Positions 8,237 to 16,420 of a stretch of 64,000 nt of DNA are shown piece by piece. Made by a program: the position numbers and the translations under genes. The stretch is taken from the NCBI RefSeq assembly GCF_000982415.1, contig NZ_LANI01000005.1, forward strand, positions 248,001-312,000, read 5' to 3'. Source of the DNA: Kiloniella litopenaei (GTDB taxonomy: Bacteria > Pseudomonadota > Alphaproteobacteria > Kiloniellales > Kiloniellaceae). Below the pieces are notes generated by a model, which was given only the letters and a program-made list of their open reading frames with translations, ran no database searches and was not told the origin of the DNA. Every line of letters begins with the position of its first letter. The first letter of the stretch is position 1.

Positions 8237-11017
8237 ATGACTGATAACGTACCTTTCAAGCACCTCTACCTCGTTGATGGTTCTGGATATATTTTCCGGG
8301 CTTTCTTTGGCATTCCCCCGATGACGCGCCCTGACGGAACACCCGTTAATGCGGTATTCGGATTTACCAATATGTTGCTCAAATTGCGCGATGATATGGA
8401 GGCTGACGGTATTGCGGTTATCTTTGATGCCGGGCGATCCAGCTTTCGTATGGATATTTACGAAGAGTACAAATCCCATAGACCGGAAGCCCCTGAAGAT
8501 TTGATTCCACAGTTTGCCCTGATCAGGGAAGCAACAGACGCCCTGAACTTGCCGCAGATAGAAATGCAGGGTTTTGAGGCCGATGATCTGATCGCGACCT
8601 ATGCGCGTCAAGCCAAGGAAAAAGGCATTGATGTGACCATTGTATCATCAGACAAGGATTTGATGCAGCTGGTTGAACCCGGCATTTCCATGATGGACCC
8701 AATGAAGAACAAAATCATTGGCCCCGATGAGGTGTTTGAAAAATTTGGTGTGCAACCGGACAAGGTTGTTGATGTGCAGGCTTTGGCCGGTGATTCTGTT
8801 GATAACGTCCCGGGTGTACCGGGGATCGGCATAAAAACCGCTGCGCAGTTGATCACCGAGTATGGCGATCTGGAAAGCTTGCTGGAACGTGCGGGTGAGA
8901 TTAAACAGCCCAAACGCCGGGAGAAGCTGCAGGATAATGCAGAAATGGCACGTATCAGTAAACAGTTGGTGACCCTTAAACAGGATGTGCCTGTTGAAGT
9001 TCCTTTAGAAGGCTTTGCCACTCGGGAACCCGTGGCAGAGGTTCTGCGTCCCTTTTTGGAAGTAAATGCTTTCCGGTCTCTGCTTGCCAGAATGGCAAAA
9101 CGGCTGGGGGATACCCCCATGGAAGTAGCTGATGAAGCGGCCTCTGAAGATGGTGATCCAGAATATGAGTTGGTTCAGGATGAAGAGGCGCTGGTCAAGT
9201 GGATTGCCGATGCAAAGTTAAAGGGAACCGTCGCTGTTGATACAGAGACCACGTCGCTGGATGCCATGAGTGCTAATCTTGTGGGTATTAGCTTGTCCAC
9301 GGGTGGCAACAAGGCCTGTTACATTCCATTGGATCATATTGCGATCTCTGAGAGTGGTGATGGCGGGCTTGATTTGTTGGGTGGTTCAGCGGATCGGCCG
9401 AAGCAAATTCCGAAAGCACGGGCCATAGAGCTTTTGAAGCCGTTATTGGAAGATCCGTCGGTTCTCAAAATCGGGCAAAATATCAAGTATGATATGGTGA
9501 TTTTTGCTCAAAACGGGATCTCTGTTTCCCCTGTTGATGACACGATGCTGCTATCCTATGTGCTTGAAGGCGGGATGCACGGGCATGGCATGGACGAGTT
9601 GGCTGAGCTTCATCTGGATCACACGACAATTAAGTTCAAGGAAGTTGCCGGAACAGGGAAATCTCAGGTTACCTTTGATAAGGTGTCTTTGGATAAAGCT
9701 CTGGATTATGCCGCGGAAGATGCTCTTATTACCTATCGTCTTCATGCCGCTTTAAAACCGCGTCTGGTTCCCGAGAAGATGGCAACTGTTTACGAGACAA
9801 TCGAACGGCCTTTGGTAAAGGTGTTAGCAGATATGGAACAGCGCGGTATCAAGGCCGATCGTCCTTTCCTGCACCGCCTTTCCAATAACTTTGCTCAACG
9901 TCTGGTCGATTTACAGTCCGAGATCCACGAGATTGCAGGGGAACCCTTTACCATCGGATCACCCAAGCAGTTGGGTGAAGTCTTGTTTGATAAGCTTGGT
10001 TTGCCGGGGGGCAAAAAAGGTAAAAGCGGGTCTTATAGTACCGGGGCTGATATTCTTGAAGGATTGGCTGCCGAAGGTCATACGCTTCCGACCAAAGTTC
10101 TGGAATGGCGTCAACTTTCCAAGCTGAAAAGCACCTATACAGATGCTTTGCAGGATCAGATTAATAGCAAGACTGGTCGTGTGCATACTTCCTATGCCCA
10201 GGCCGTGGCGTCAACCGGGCGGTTATCTTCATCTGATCCAAACTTGCAGAATATTCCTGTTCGCACAGAAGAGGGTCGGAAAATCAGAGATGCCTTTATC
10301 GCCGAAGATGGCTACAAATTGCTTTCTGTGGATTACTCGCAGGTTGAATTGCGTCTTGTTGCTGAAATTGCCAAAGAAGATGCTTTGCGTCAGGCCTTTA
10401 TAGATGGACAGGATATTCATGCGATAACAGCGCATCAGGTTTTTGACACGCCAATTGAAGGCATGGACCCGATGATCCGTCGACAGGCCAAAGCCATTAA
10501 TTTTGGCATTATCTATGGACAGTCAGCCTTTGGTCTGGCTGCAAGTCTGGGGATTTCCCGAAAAGATGCCAAAGACTATATTGATGCTTATTTCGGGCGT
10601 TTCCCCGGTATCAAGCGCTACATGGAAGAAACCAAAGAATTTGCGCACAAGTATGGCTATGTGAAAACACTGTTTGGGCGCCACATTCATGTGCCGTCGA
10701 TCAACGAAAAAAATCCGATGCGCAAAAACTTTGGCGAGCGGGCAGCGATTAATGCGCCAATTCAGGGAACAGCGGCAGATATCATCAAACGGGCAATGAT
10801 CAGAATGCCGACTGCGTTGGACAATGCTGATTTAAGTGCAAAAATGCTGCTTCAGGTGCACGATGAATTGATCTTTGAAGTTCCCGAAGCAGAAGTTGAA
10901 GCAACTTCGGAAGTTGTACGTTCTGTTATGGAAAATGCCTGTGATCCCGTGCTGAAGCTTTCCATTCCCCTTACCGCAGATGCGGGTGTCGGACGAAGCT
11001 GGGGTGAAGCACACTAA
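8237..11017 (+). CDS. polA: DNA polymerase I
   Basis: A 926-aa enzyme for Okazaki fragment maturation and repair synthesis. The N-terminal 290 residues are the 5'-3' nuclease (YLVDGSGYIFRAFFG and FEADDLIA). The proofreading domain appears active, with DTETTSLD near residue 334 and YAAEDA later. Polymerase motif A is VDYSQVELRL near residue 698, motif B RRQAKAINFGIIYGQ near 748 and motif C QVHDELIFEVP near 873. The open frame starts at TTG 8219, but ATG 8237 (MTDNVPFKHLYLVDG) matches the family start. It is transcribed alone, divergent from the sulfite dehydrogenase genes, and ends at a terminator. Confidence 0.97.
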   Translation: MTDNVPFKHLYLVDGSGYIFRAFFGIPPMTRPDGTPVNAVFGFTNMLLKLRDDMEADGIAVIFDAGRSSFRMDIYEEYKSHRPEAPEDLIPQFALIREATDALNLPQIEMQGFEADDLIATYARQAKEKGIDVTIVSSDKDLMQLVEPGISMMDPMKNKIIGPDEVFEKFGVQPDKVVDVQALAGDSVDNVPGVPGIGIKTAAQLITEYGDLESLLERAGEIKQPKRREKLQDNAEMARISKQLVTLKQDVPVEVPLEGFATREPVAEVLRPFLEVNAFRSLLARMAKRLGDTPMEVADEAASEDGDPEYELVQDEEALVKWIADAKLKGTVAVDTETTSLDAMSANLVGISLSTGGNKACYIPLDHIAISESGDGGLDLLGGSADRPKQIPKARAIELLKPLLEDPSVLKIGQNIKYDMVIFAQNGISVSPVDDTMLLSYVLEGGMHGHGMDELAELHLDHTTIKFKEVAGTGKSQVTFDKVSLDKALDYAAEDALITYRLHAALKPRLVPEKMATVYETIERPLVKVLADMEQRGIKADRPFLHRLSNNFAQRLVDLQSEIHEIAGEPFTIGSPKQLGEVLFDKLGLPGGKKGKSGSYSTGADILEGLAAEGHTLPTKVLEWRQLSKLKSTYTDALQDQINSKTGRVHTSYAQAVASTGRLSSSDPNLQNIPVRTEEGRKIRDAFIAEDGYKLLSVDYSQVELRLVAEIAKEDALRQAFIDGQDIHAITAHQVFDTPIEGMDPMIRRQAKAINFGIIYGQSAFGLAASLGISRKDAKDYIDAYFGRFPGIKRYMEETKEFAHKYGYVKTLFGRHIHVPSINEKNPMRKNFGERAAINAPIQGTAADIIKRAMIRMPTALDNADLSAKMLLQVHDELIFEVPEAEVEATSEVVRSVMENACDPVLKLSIPLTADAGVGRSWGEAH

Positions 11018-11042
11018 ACATTGGATATTGGTATGATGGTAG

Positions 11043-11065
11043 AGCCGGGATTATGCCCGGCTTTT
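11043..11065 (+). terminator. polA terminator
   Basis: AGCCGGG at 11043-11049 pairs with CCCGGCT at 11056-11062 around a short loop, followed by TTTT. Confidence 0.8.
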
Positions 11066-11069
11066 CCTA

Positions 11070-11849
11070 TTACCCAAACAGAATTTCGGTGAGATCTTTG
11101 TAGTCTTCGGCAATCCATGTTGGCTTGTATTCAGCATGTTCGCCGTCTTTACGGCTGGCTACACCCGTTAAAATCAGTATTGATTTCATCCCGGCCTTGT
11201 GGCCAGCAAGAATATCTGTGAACAGATTGTCCCCGATAATTGCACATTGATTCGCTGGTTTTTCAAGGCGTTTCAAGGCAGCGTCCATAATTGGCTTTTC
11301 TGGCTTTCCAAAGATTTCAGGTTCTTTATTTGTCGCGGCTTGCACCGCAGCAACCAGTGGTCCGGCTTCGGGTAAGATGCCGTCTTCAACTGTGATCAAA
11401 CGATCAGTGTTGGTCGCTATGAAGCGGGCGCCCCTATCGATAAATCGCAGGGCGTGGCTTAATTTTTCATAGTTGATACCACGGTCATAGCTGACCACAA
11501 CGGCATCGATTTCATGATCTGTGGAACTATCCACAATAACCATTCCAGCTTCTCTGAGAGTTTCTTTAAGGGGTTCTTCCCCAAGGCAATAGATTTTTGT
11601 TCCGGGGGGTAGCCCCATGGCAACGGCCTGTGCAGAGGTCAGGACATCATCTTCCGAGCAGGGGATGTCCATAGATATCAATTGATCGGCGACGGCGGAA
11701 GGGTGGCGGTTCCCCCGGTTGGTTACAAACAAAAAGGGTATGTTGCGCTCTTTTAGTCTTGCGATGAAATCACTTGCGCCGGGAATGGCATCTGTTCCCC
11801 GATAAACAGTGCCATCAAGGTCAAATAAAAGGGCTGAGATATTATGCAT
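11070..11849 (-). CDS. HAD-superfamily phosphatase, NagD/PGP-like
   Basis: A 259-aa HAD hydrolase of the class IIA (NagD/4-nitrophenylphosphatase) type. Motif I is FDLDGTVYRG (Asp10 and Asp12), motif II lies in VTNRGN near residue 45, and the C-terminal motif is CAIIGDNLFTDILAG with GKPEKPI before it. Such enzymes dephosphorylate small phosphometabolites; the substrate cannot be told from sequence. The start ATG 11849 is preferred over the in-frame TTG six bases upstream because AGGAC lies at suitable distance. It is convergent with polA. Confidence 0.85.
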   Translation of the reverse strand: MHNISALLFDLDGTVYRGTDAIPGASDFIARLKERNIPFLFVTNRGNRHPSAVADQLISMDIPCSEDDVLTSAQAVAMGLPPGTKIYCLGEEPLKETLREAGMVIVDSSTDHEIDAVVVSYDRGINYEKLSHALRFIDRGARFIATNTDRLITVEDGILPEAGPLVAAVQAATNKEPEIFGKPEKPIMDAALKRLEKPANQCAIIGDNLFTDILAGHKAGMKSILILTGVASRKDGEHAEYKPTWIAEDYKDLTEILFG

Positions 11850-11904
11850 TAACAAAGTCCTGTTGAAATCAAATGTGGCTTAGTAGCAGATTTTATTACC
11901 AATA

Positions 11905-11932
11905 AAAAAGCCCAACCTTTCGGCTGGGCTTT
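11905..11932 (-). terminator. Terminator of the DoxX-like gene
   Basis: Read on the minus strand, AAAGCCCA pairs with TGGGCTTT around a small loop extended by CC/GG, followed by TTTTTT-ATT. It lies downstream of the DoxX-like gene and upstream of the HAD gene. Confidence 0.8.
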
Positions 11933-11965
11933 GGAATGTTTATGTGGTCAATTTTGGAGATCGAA

Positions 11966-12406
11966 TCACATATTGCTTGTACTAAATTTGGGGTCGGTTC
12001 CCAGATGTTTCAAGAGGGGGACAAACTCATCCCGTCGCAGGAATATGATGATCAGGCCGGAAAACCAGACGCCGACAGCCTGTGTGAAGAGTTTCCCGCC
12101 GTCATTATAGGGGTCGATACCCAAAGGGGTGAAGACGTGGAAGAAAATGGCGCCAGTCATCAGGGCCAGCGACAGTAAACCACCAAGTGATTGAAGTCGC
12201 GGGATGAAAAGCAAGATACAGGCAAGCAGTTCTGCGCCGCCGACAAGATACCGACCATGGGGCTCAAACCACGCCAGTCCACTCCAGTCTTCGAGAACCT
12301 GAAAGAGATGACTTCCCTTGGCAAATTTAAAGGGCAGGTATCTTAAAAAAACATAGGCGATAAATATCGCAAGCAAATATGGCAGTACTTTTTTGATCAT
12401 AGACAT
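11966..12406 (-). CDS. DoxX-like four-helix membrane protein
   Basis: A 146-aa protein with four predicted membrane helices: VLPYLLAIFIAYVFLRYL, LVGGAELLACILLFIP, LLSLALMTGAIFFHVF and AVGVWFSGLIIIFL. The layout, with a G-E-L-containing second helix, resembles small DoxX-family proteins of unknown or redox-related function. Met3 (12400) is an alternative start. A good terminator follows. The upstream neighbour on the same strand is a HugZ-like protein with about 87 bases between, so co-transcription is possible. Function not assigned. Confidence 0.6.
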   Translation of the reverse strand: MSMIKKVLPYLLAIFIAYVFLRYLPFKFAKGSHLFQVLEDWSGLAWFEPHGRYLVGGAELLACILLFIPRLQSLGGLLSLALMTGAIFFHVFTPLGIDPYNDGGKLFTQAVGVWFSGLIIIFLRRDEFVPLLKHLGTDPKFSTSNM

Positions 12407-12493
12407 TTAGTTTATTCCCCTAAACTGTGTTCCATGGAGTGCATATGACTTTTCTTTTGATCAAGTACTAGTAACATTTCCGGCAACGAAAAG

Positions 12494-13279
12494 TTATTGG
12501 GATGCTCTTGCTTGTTTGGTTTGGCTAACAAGTGCATTTCTGGCTTCTGATGTATTTGTGACAAGCTGATCAAACGTACATCTGGCATGAACATGGCCGT
12601 TGTGCAGATCCCACCCTTCAGGATCAATGCCGCACATACGCCACTTGCCGGGATCTAGCTGCAGTGTTTGTTCTGCGATCACGCTGATGGCGTCTGAATG
12701 GTCGCTGTTCATATGATCAATGATGGATGTTTCGGCTGCGATGAGTTCCTGCGATCCTGTGCAATCCAGCTTTAGATCTTCCGCGGGGACCCAGATAGCT
12801 TTTGCAAAACCGCCGATAAGATGTGCTTCCTGAATGTCGTAGCGATAGAGGCTAAAGTCTTTGAACCCGGCATAGAGCTTGGATGCAGGGTGCCGGGCTA
12901 AAAACCGTTGTAACATCCGTTCATCATTTACTTTTTGCATTGTACCGATCAGGGTAACGCGTCCCCCGGCCAAAGGATCTCGGTATCCAGCTGTGCCATC
13001 AAACAGTATTCCGGTTTTGGGGTTATGTGCCATGTTCTGACTGTGGTCTGCCAGATCAGATAACATCATGTATGGCGTTGCATCATGATCTAAGACAACA
13101 AGTGATAGTGACGCATAGGGATGGGAACTTGTAACTGTTGTCGCTTTTCCACCAGGAGCATCTGTTGCTTTAGTGTCCGGAGAAAGTTCTGTTGCAATAT
13201 AGGCTTTCGTGGCCCAACGCATCAGATTTCGCGCTTTCTCTGCTTCGCTTGAATTAGGCTTGGCTTTAATTTTATTCAT
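12494..13279 (-). CDS. HugZ-like pyridoxamine-oxidase-fold haem utilisation protein
   Basis: A 261-aa protein with an N-terminal FMN-binding split-barrel domain (residues about 15-165; ASLSLVVLDHDATPYMMLSDLADHSQN is the typical strand-helix pattern, given here in full only to its core LSDLADHSQN) and a C-terminal DUF2470-like domain (about 175-250; IIDHMNSDHSDAISVIAEQ, with the haem-linked H-x-N-x-DH type motif). Proteins of this build include HugZ and HutZ, which take part in haem iron release. I see no clear Fur box in the AT-rich upstream region, so iron control is not supported by sequence. Confidence 0.8.
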   Translation of the reverse strand: MNKIKAKPNSSEAEKARNLMRWATKAYIATELSPDTKATDAPGGKATTVTSSHPYASLSLVVLDHDATPYMMLSDLADHSQNMAHNPKTGILFDGTAGYRDPLAGGRVTLIGTMQKVNDERMLQRFLARHPASKLYAGFKDFSLYRYDIQEAHLIGGFAKAIWVPAEDLKLDCTGSQELIAAETSIIDHMNSDHSDAISVIAEQTLQLDPGKWRMCGIDPEGWDLHNGHVHARCTFDQLVTNTSEARNALVSQTKQARASQ

Positions 13280-13475
13280 TTTTAGTACCTGATGAAAATT
13301 TTGAGGGCTAATATGCTCATTTATTTGAATTTAAAAGGAAAAAAGTAAATCTGACAATTTGTCTCTGTTTCATTGATACTATGTTGAAGAGAAGAGTTTA
13401 TTCACTGAAACGGAGTATCGTATTTTGGAATACTTATAAAAATTAAAAAAGATGACATTAGATGACAACCTATTA

Positions 13476-13504
13476 TTGATATTAACTATAATTGAAACTA
13501 TTAT
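13476..13504 (+). promoter_or_regulatory. Sigma-70-type promoter of the cold-shock gene
   Basis: TTGATA at 13476-13481 and TATTAT at 13499-13504 are separated by exactly 17 bases. The expected transcription start is near 13511, giving a leader of about 170 nt before the TTG start codon. Confidence 0.6.
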
Positions 13505-13514
13505 TTGAGGAAAT

Positions 13515-13553
13515 GTCACTGTTGATTTTCAGTGACTTGATTTCTATCAAGTC
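13515..13553 (+). promoter_or_regulatory. Two overlapping, mutually exclusive hairpins in the csp leader
   Basis: Hairpin A is GTCACTG (13515-13521) with CAGTGAC (13530-13536). Hairpin B is GACTTGAT (13534-13541) with ATCAAGTC (13546-13553). They share bases 13534-13536, so only one can form fully. They begin within a few bases of the predicted transcription start. Confidence 0.55.
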
Positions 13554-13632
13554 GTTTGTGTGTATCGAAAATCCAGACATATTTGTTAACGATTGCCGGT
13601 ATTAAGGGATACTGGTTTGGAAAAGCTACAAT

Positions 13633-13668
13633 AAGCGGTGCGCCTCTGGGGTGTGCCGCTTGTTTTTT
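13633..13668 (+). terminator. Terminator-like hairpin immediately before the csp ribosome-binding site
   Basis: AAGCGGTGCGCC at 13633-13644 pairs with GGTGTGCCGCTT at 13650-13661 over 12 positions (three G-U wobbles), with a 5-nt loop. A run of six T at 13663-13668 follows. The Shine-Dalgarno AAGGAG starts at the next base. It may be a leader attenuator or the end of a small upstream RNA. Confidence 0.65.
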
Positions 13669-13680
13669 AAGGAGTTAATC

Positions 13681-13902
13681 TTGATACAACAGGGGATTGT
13701 CCGTTGGTTTAGCAGCCAAAAAGGATATGGTTTCATCACGCCGCAATCGGGGGGGGAAGATGCTTTTGTGCATTTTGCCGCGGTGCAGAAATCTGGATTG
13801 GCTGGCCTGGTCGAAGGTCAGCAGGTCGAATACGAGTTGGTGGAAAGCAGAAAAGGCCGTATGGCTGCTGATAATATCAAGTTGTTACAGCCTGTGGGTT
13901 AG
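13681..13902 (+). CDS. Cold-shock domain protein (CspA family)
   Basis: A 73-aa single cold-shock domain that binds single-stranded RNA and DNA. RNP1-like KGYGFITP and RNP2-like DAFVHFAAV are both present. The start is TTG 13681 because AAGGAG lies six bases upstream and the protein then begins MIQQGIVRWF, as in the family; the frame is open to 13651 but that would include the leader hairpin. The rare TTG start, long leader and terminator-like hairpin suggest strong post-transcriptional control. It has its own downstream terminator. Confidence 0.93.
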   Translation: MIQQGIVRWFSSQKGYGFITPQSGGEDAFVHFAAVQKSGLAGLVEGQQVEYELVESRKGRMAADNIKLLQPVG

Positions 13903-13934
13903 TGTTGCAAAGTATAATGCCCCGAGATTGCAGG

Positions 13935-13964
13935 AAGTAGGGCATAATCAAATGCCCTACTTTT
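13935..13964 (+). terminator. Terminator of the cold-shock gene
   Basis: Perfect 11-bp stem AAGTAGGGCAT (13935-13945) with ATGCCCTACTT (13952-13962), a 6-nt loop and TTTT. A second palindromic element follows at 13984-14022 (CCCTAATT with AATTAGGG, enclosing TCCCGAGGGA, then TTTT), possibly a back-up terminator between convergent genes. Confidence 0.85.
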
Positions 13965-14039
13965 GGATTAAGAATCAATACTTCCCTAATTATCTAATAT
14001 TCCCGAGGGAAATTAGGGTTTTATATTCGTTTGAGGTTA

Positions 14040-14279
14040 TTACTTATTAACTAATTGAGAGCCGACTACGATAATATCAATATTTGATTCGTCGCCTCTT
14101 TTTGCTAACCAATCTGAAAAATGCTCATGTCCAAAATGATCTTCATGGTTTGTCATTTGAGTTCTAACGTATTTTAAGTAATTGATAATCTCGTTAAGCT
14201 CGTATGAATCACAAAGTATGCTAACTTCTTTTAGATTTTGAAGTTCATCATTATCTTTGTTGTACCCAAAAATTTTCAC
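14040..14279 (-). CDS. Small protein translationally coupled to ferredoxin reductase
   Basis: A 79-aa acidic protein of unknown function. Its GTG start overlaps the TGA stop of the upstream reductase gene (GTGA), with AGGAG just before, so translation is probably coupled. No signal peptide or membrane helix is seen. The C-terminal half has a FGHEHFSDWL motif followed by a hydrophobic strand NIDIIVVG. This layout vaguely recalls small immunity-type proteins such as Imm32, but I cannot verify that and give no function. The region is AT-richer than the reductase gene, which hints at later acquisition. Confidence 0.6.
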   Translation of the reverse strand: MKIFGYNKDNDELQNLKEVSILCDSYELNEIINYLKYVRTQMTNHEDHFGHEHFSDWLAKRGDESNIDIIVVGSQLVNK

Positions 14280-15295
14280 TCTCCTGGTACTCCCTGCGAT
14301 GTTGAGTATTGGAAATGGAGCTCCTGATCAGGAAATACTCTGGGGTGGATGGCATGGGCTGCCATGGCTGCTTCGGAAAAGCCGCAGAGGATGAGTTTTA
14401 GCTTGTTTTCATAGGTTGCGACATCACCGATAGCATAGATGCCGGGCTGCTTGGTTTCGCAGGTTGCTTGATTGACAAGAATATGATTGCGTTCCAATTC
14501 GAACCCCCAGTCAGCAATAGGACCGAGGTTTGTTGCCAATCCGTAAAAGGGTAACAGGATATCGGCTTTCAGAGCACGCTCGTTCCCCTGTAGGTCTTTG
14601 ACGATGACAGATGAGAGTTTTCCGTCTGTTCCTTTTAATCCATGAAGTTGGTAGGGAACCACCATTTCCACTTTGTCAGTCTCTGCCAAAGCGCGCATTC
14701 TGGCAACGGACTCTGGTGCTGCGCGGAACTTATCGCGCCTATGGACGACATAAACTTTTTTGGCGACCTGTGGCAGGGACATGGCCCAATCCACGGCACT
14801 ATCGCCTCCCCCAGCGATCACGACTGTTTTGTCGCGGAAATCTTCACGGCGTTTAACCAGATAGAAAACAGATTTGCCTTCAAAATTTTCAAGGCCATCA
14901 AGAGGGGGGCGGTTCGGTCCAAAAGCCCCTGCCCCAGCCGCGATAATAACAGCTTTGCAATCAATGACAGTGTTTTTTGTCGTCGTGACGCGCCAAGTCT
15001 CATCGTTTTGTCGTTCCAGGCCGGAAACCTGTTGATCCAGATGATAAACAGGATCAAAGGGGGCGGCCTGTTGCTCCAGATGCTCGATCAGTTCTGCTGC
15101 TGCGACAGTTGGGAAACCGGGAATGTCATAGATGGGTTTTTCCGGGTAGAGAGCGGTACACTGTCCGCCTGTTGCCTCTAGGGCATCTATTACGTGAGTC
15201 TTCATGCCAAGCATGCCGCATTGGAACACGGAAAAAAGGCCGGTAGGTCCTGCGCCGATAATAACAACATCAGTTTTCTGGATATTTTGACTCAC
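14276..15295 (-). CDS. Ferredoxin-NADP reductase, thioredoxin-reductase type
   Basis: A 339-aa flavoprotein with two nucleotide-binding domains: FAD site VVIIGAGPTGLFSV at residues 10-23, NADPH site VVIAGGGDSAVDWA near 160, and the FAD C-terminal motif IYAIGDVATYENKLKL near 300. It lacks the CxxC redox pair of thioredoxin reductase; the stretch GGDSAVDWAMSL has no cysteines. This matches the TrxR-like FNR group (YumC-like), which exchanges electrons between NADPH and ferredoxin or flavodoxin. The downstream small ORF overlaps its stop. It is divergent from chvI. Confidence 0.9.
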   Translation of the reverse strand: MSQNIQKTDVVIIGAGPTGLFSVFQCGMLGMKTHVIDALEATGGQCTALYPEKPIYDIPGFPTVAAAELIEHLEQQAAPFDPVYHLDQQVSGLERQNDETWRVTTTKNTVIDCKAVIIAAGAGAFGPNRPPLDGLENFEGKSVFYLVKRREDFRDKTVVIAGGGDSAVDWAMSLPQVAKKVYVVHRRDKFRAAPESVARMRALAETDKVEMVVPYQLHGLKGTDGKLSSVIVKDLQGNERALKADILLPFYGLATNLGPIADWGFELERNHILVNQATCETKQPGIYAIGDVATYENKLKLILCGFSEAAMAAHAIHPRVFPDQELHFQYSTSQGVPGE

Positions 15296-15641
15296 GCAGA
15301 TAATCCTTATGATCGACCTAAGCGGCGTTTAGAATAGCTTCATAAAGGGCGCATTGTATGTAAGCTTTAGGGCGATTCAATAGTAGAAAAACGCCAATGC
15401 CATGTTTTTTGTTCCAAAAGGTAATGTAATTTGGCCGCTGATACTGTGCGGATTAAGGATTTTTTTGGTCAAAGTTTGAAAATTGTCTTCCCATAAGTGC
15501 CCATTCAGGAACAAAATGCTGCCATAGTCACGCGCCACATTGTTTAATGTGACAGGATACTTACTATTTGATTCGCTTAAGCGAAATAAGGGTGCCGCCC
15601 CGGGTAACGGCTCGGCCCCTGAACTTGAAATGAGGAATGGC
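15296..15641 (+). promoter_or_regulatory. Intergenic region between FNR and chvI with palindrome
   Basis: About 346 bases without a gene. A possible promoter for chvI is TTGTTT (15540-15545) and TACTAT (15562-15567) with a 16-base spacer. Just downstream, TTCGCTTAAGCGAA at 15572-15585 is a perfect 14-bp palindrome that would lie at the transcription start and could be an operator. The rest shows nothing I recognise. Confidence 0.4.
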
Positions 15642-16340
15642 ATGGAAGGCAACATTGTACTGGTAGATGACGACAGAAATATTTTAACGTCGGTATCTAT
15701 TGCTCTTGAATCCGAAGGCTTCAAAGTTCGAACCTATACAGATGGTTCCGAAGCGTTGCGCGGAATGGCTTCCAATCCCGCAGATCTTGCCGTTCTTGAT
15801 ATCAAGATGCCACGCATGGATGGCATGGAGCTTTTGCGTCGTATTCGTGAAAGTAACTCTATCCCCGTGATCTTCCTGACATCGAAAGATGATGAGATTG
15901 ATGAAGTTCTCGGGCTTCGTATGGGGGCCGATGACTACATCACCAAACCTTTTTCCCAGAGACTCTTGGTTGAACGAATCAGGGCATTGCTGCGCCGGGA
16001 AAAAGCAAAGCAGGATATGAGCGAGGGCAAGGAAGGTGAAAAACCAATCCAGCGCGGCGAAATGATGCTGGATGCATCCCGTCATCTCTGTACCTGGAAA
16101 GGCAAGCACGTTAATTTGACCGTGACCGAGTTTTTAATTCTCAAGGCCTTGGCACAACGGCCTGGCCATGTAAAAAACCGTGACCAGTTAATGGATGCAG
16201 CATATGGTGATGCGGTCTATGTTGATGATCGAACAATTGATAGTCATATCAAACGATTACGGAAAAAATTCAAAGAGTGTGATGACGATTTCGGCCAAAT
16301 TGAAACGTTGTATGGTGTTGGCTATCGCTATCGTGAATAA
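15642..16340 (+). CDS. chvI: ChvI-type OmpR-family response regulator
   Basis: A 232-aa regulator. The receiver domain (residues 1-120) has the acidic pocket VDDD and phosphoacceptor Asp53 in [11 protein letters not shown], conserved Thr in LTSKDD and Lys in ITKPF. The C-terminal winged helix (about 130-232) ends [14 protein letters not shown]...GVGYRYRE, typical of the ChvI/OmpR group. The start ATG 15642 has GAGGA five bases upstream; the open frame reaches back to 15540 without support. In rhizobia, Caulobacter and Brucella this regulator controls envelope and acid-stress responses with ChvG. Here its kinase gene is one gene further on. Confidence 0.93.
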   Translation: MEGNIVLVDDDRNILTSVSIALESEGFKVRTYTDGSEALRGMASNPADLAVLDIKMPRMDGMELLRRIRESNSIPVIFLTSKDDEIDEVLGLRMGADDYITKPFSQRLLVERIRALLRREKAKQDMSEGKEGEKPIQRGEMMLDASRHLCTWKGKHVNLTVTEFLILKALAQRPGHVKNRDQLMDAAYGDAVYVDDRTIDSHIKRLRKKFKECDDDFGQIETLYGVGYRYRE

Positions 16341-16420
16341 GCGGAATATCCAGCAAAACATCCAAAGGGGGAATAGCTGTAAAAAAGAGCCGGGGGCTCT
16401 TGTGATACGGAGGTCTTTTG

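Larger units (their letters stand above)
13280..13680 (+). other. AT-rich intergenic region holding the cold-shock gene leader
   Basis: About 400 bases without a coding gene between the divergent hugZ-like and cold-shock genes. The left part (13280-13470) is AT-rich with nothing recognisable. The right part holds a near-consensus promoter, two overlapping inverted repeats and a terminator-like hairpin, listed separately. Confidence 0.7.

Noticed and set aside
8078-8611. Minus-strand frame of 177 codons overlapping the polA start
   Set aside because: The polA nuclease motifs fix the coding strand; the opposite frame looks random.
15684-16109. Minus-strand frame opposite chvI
   Set aside because: chvI receiver motifs are complete on the plus strand.
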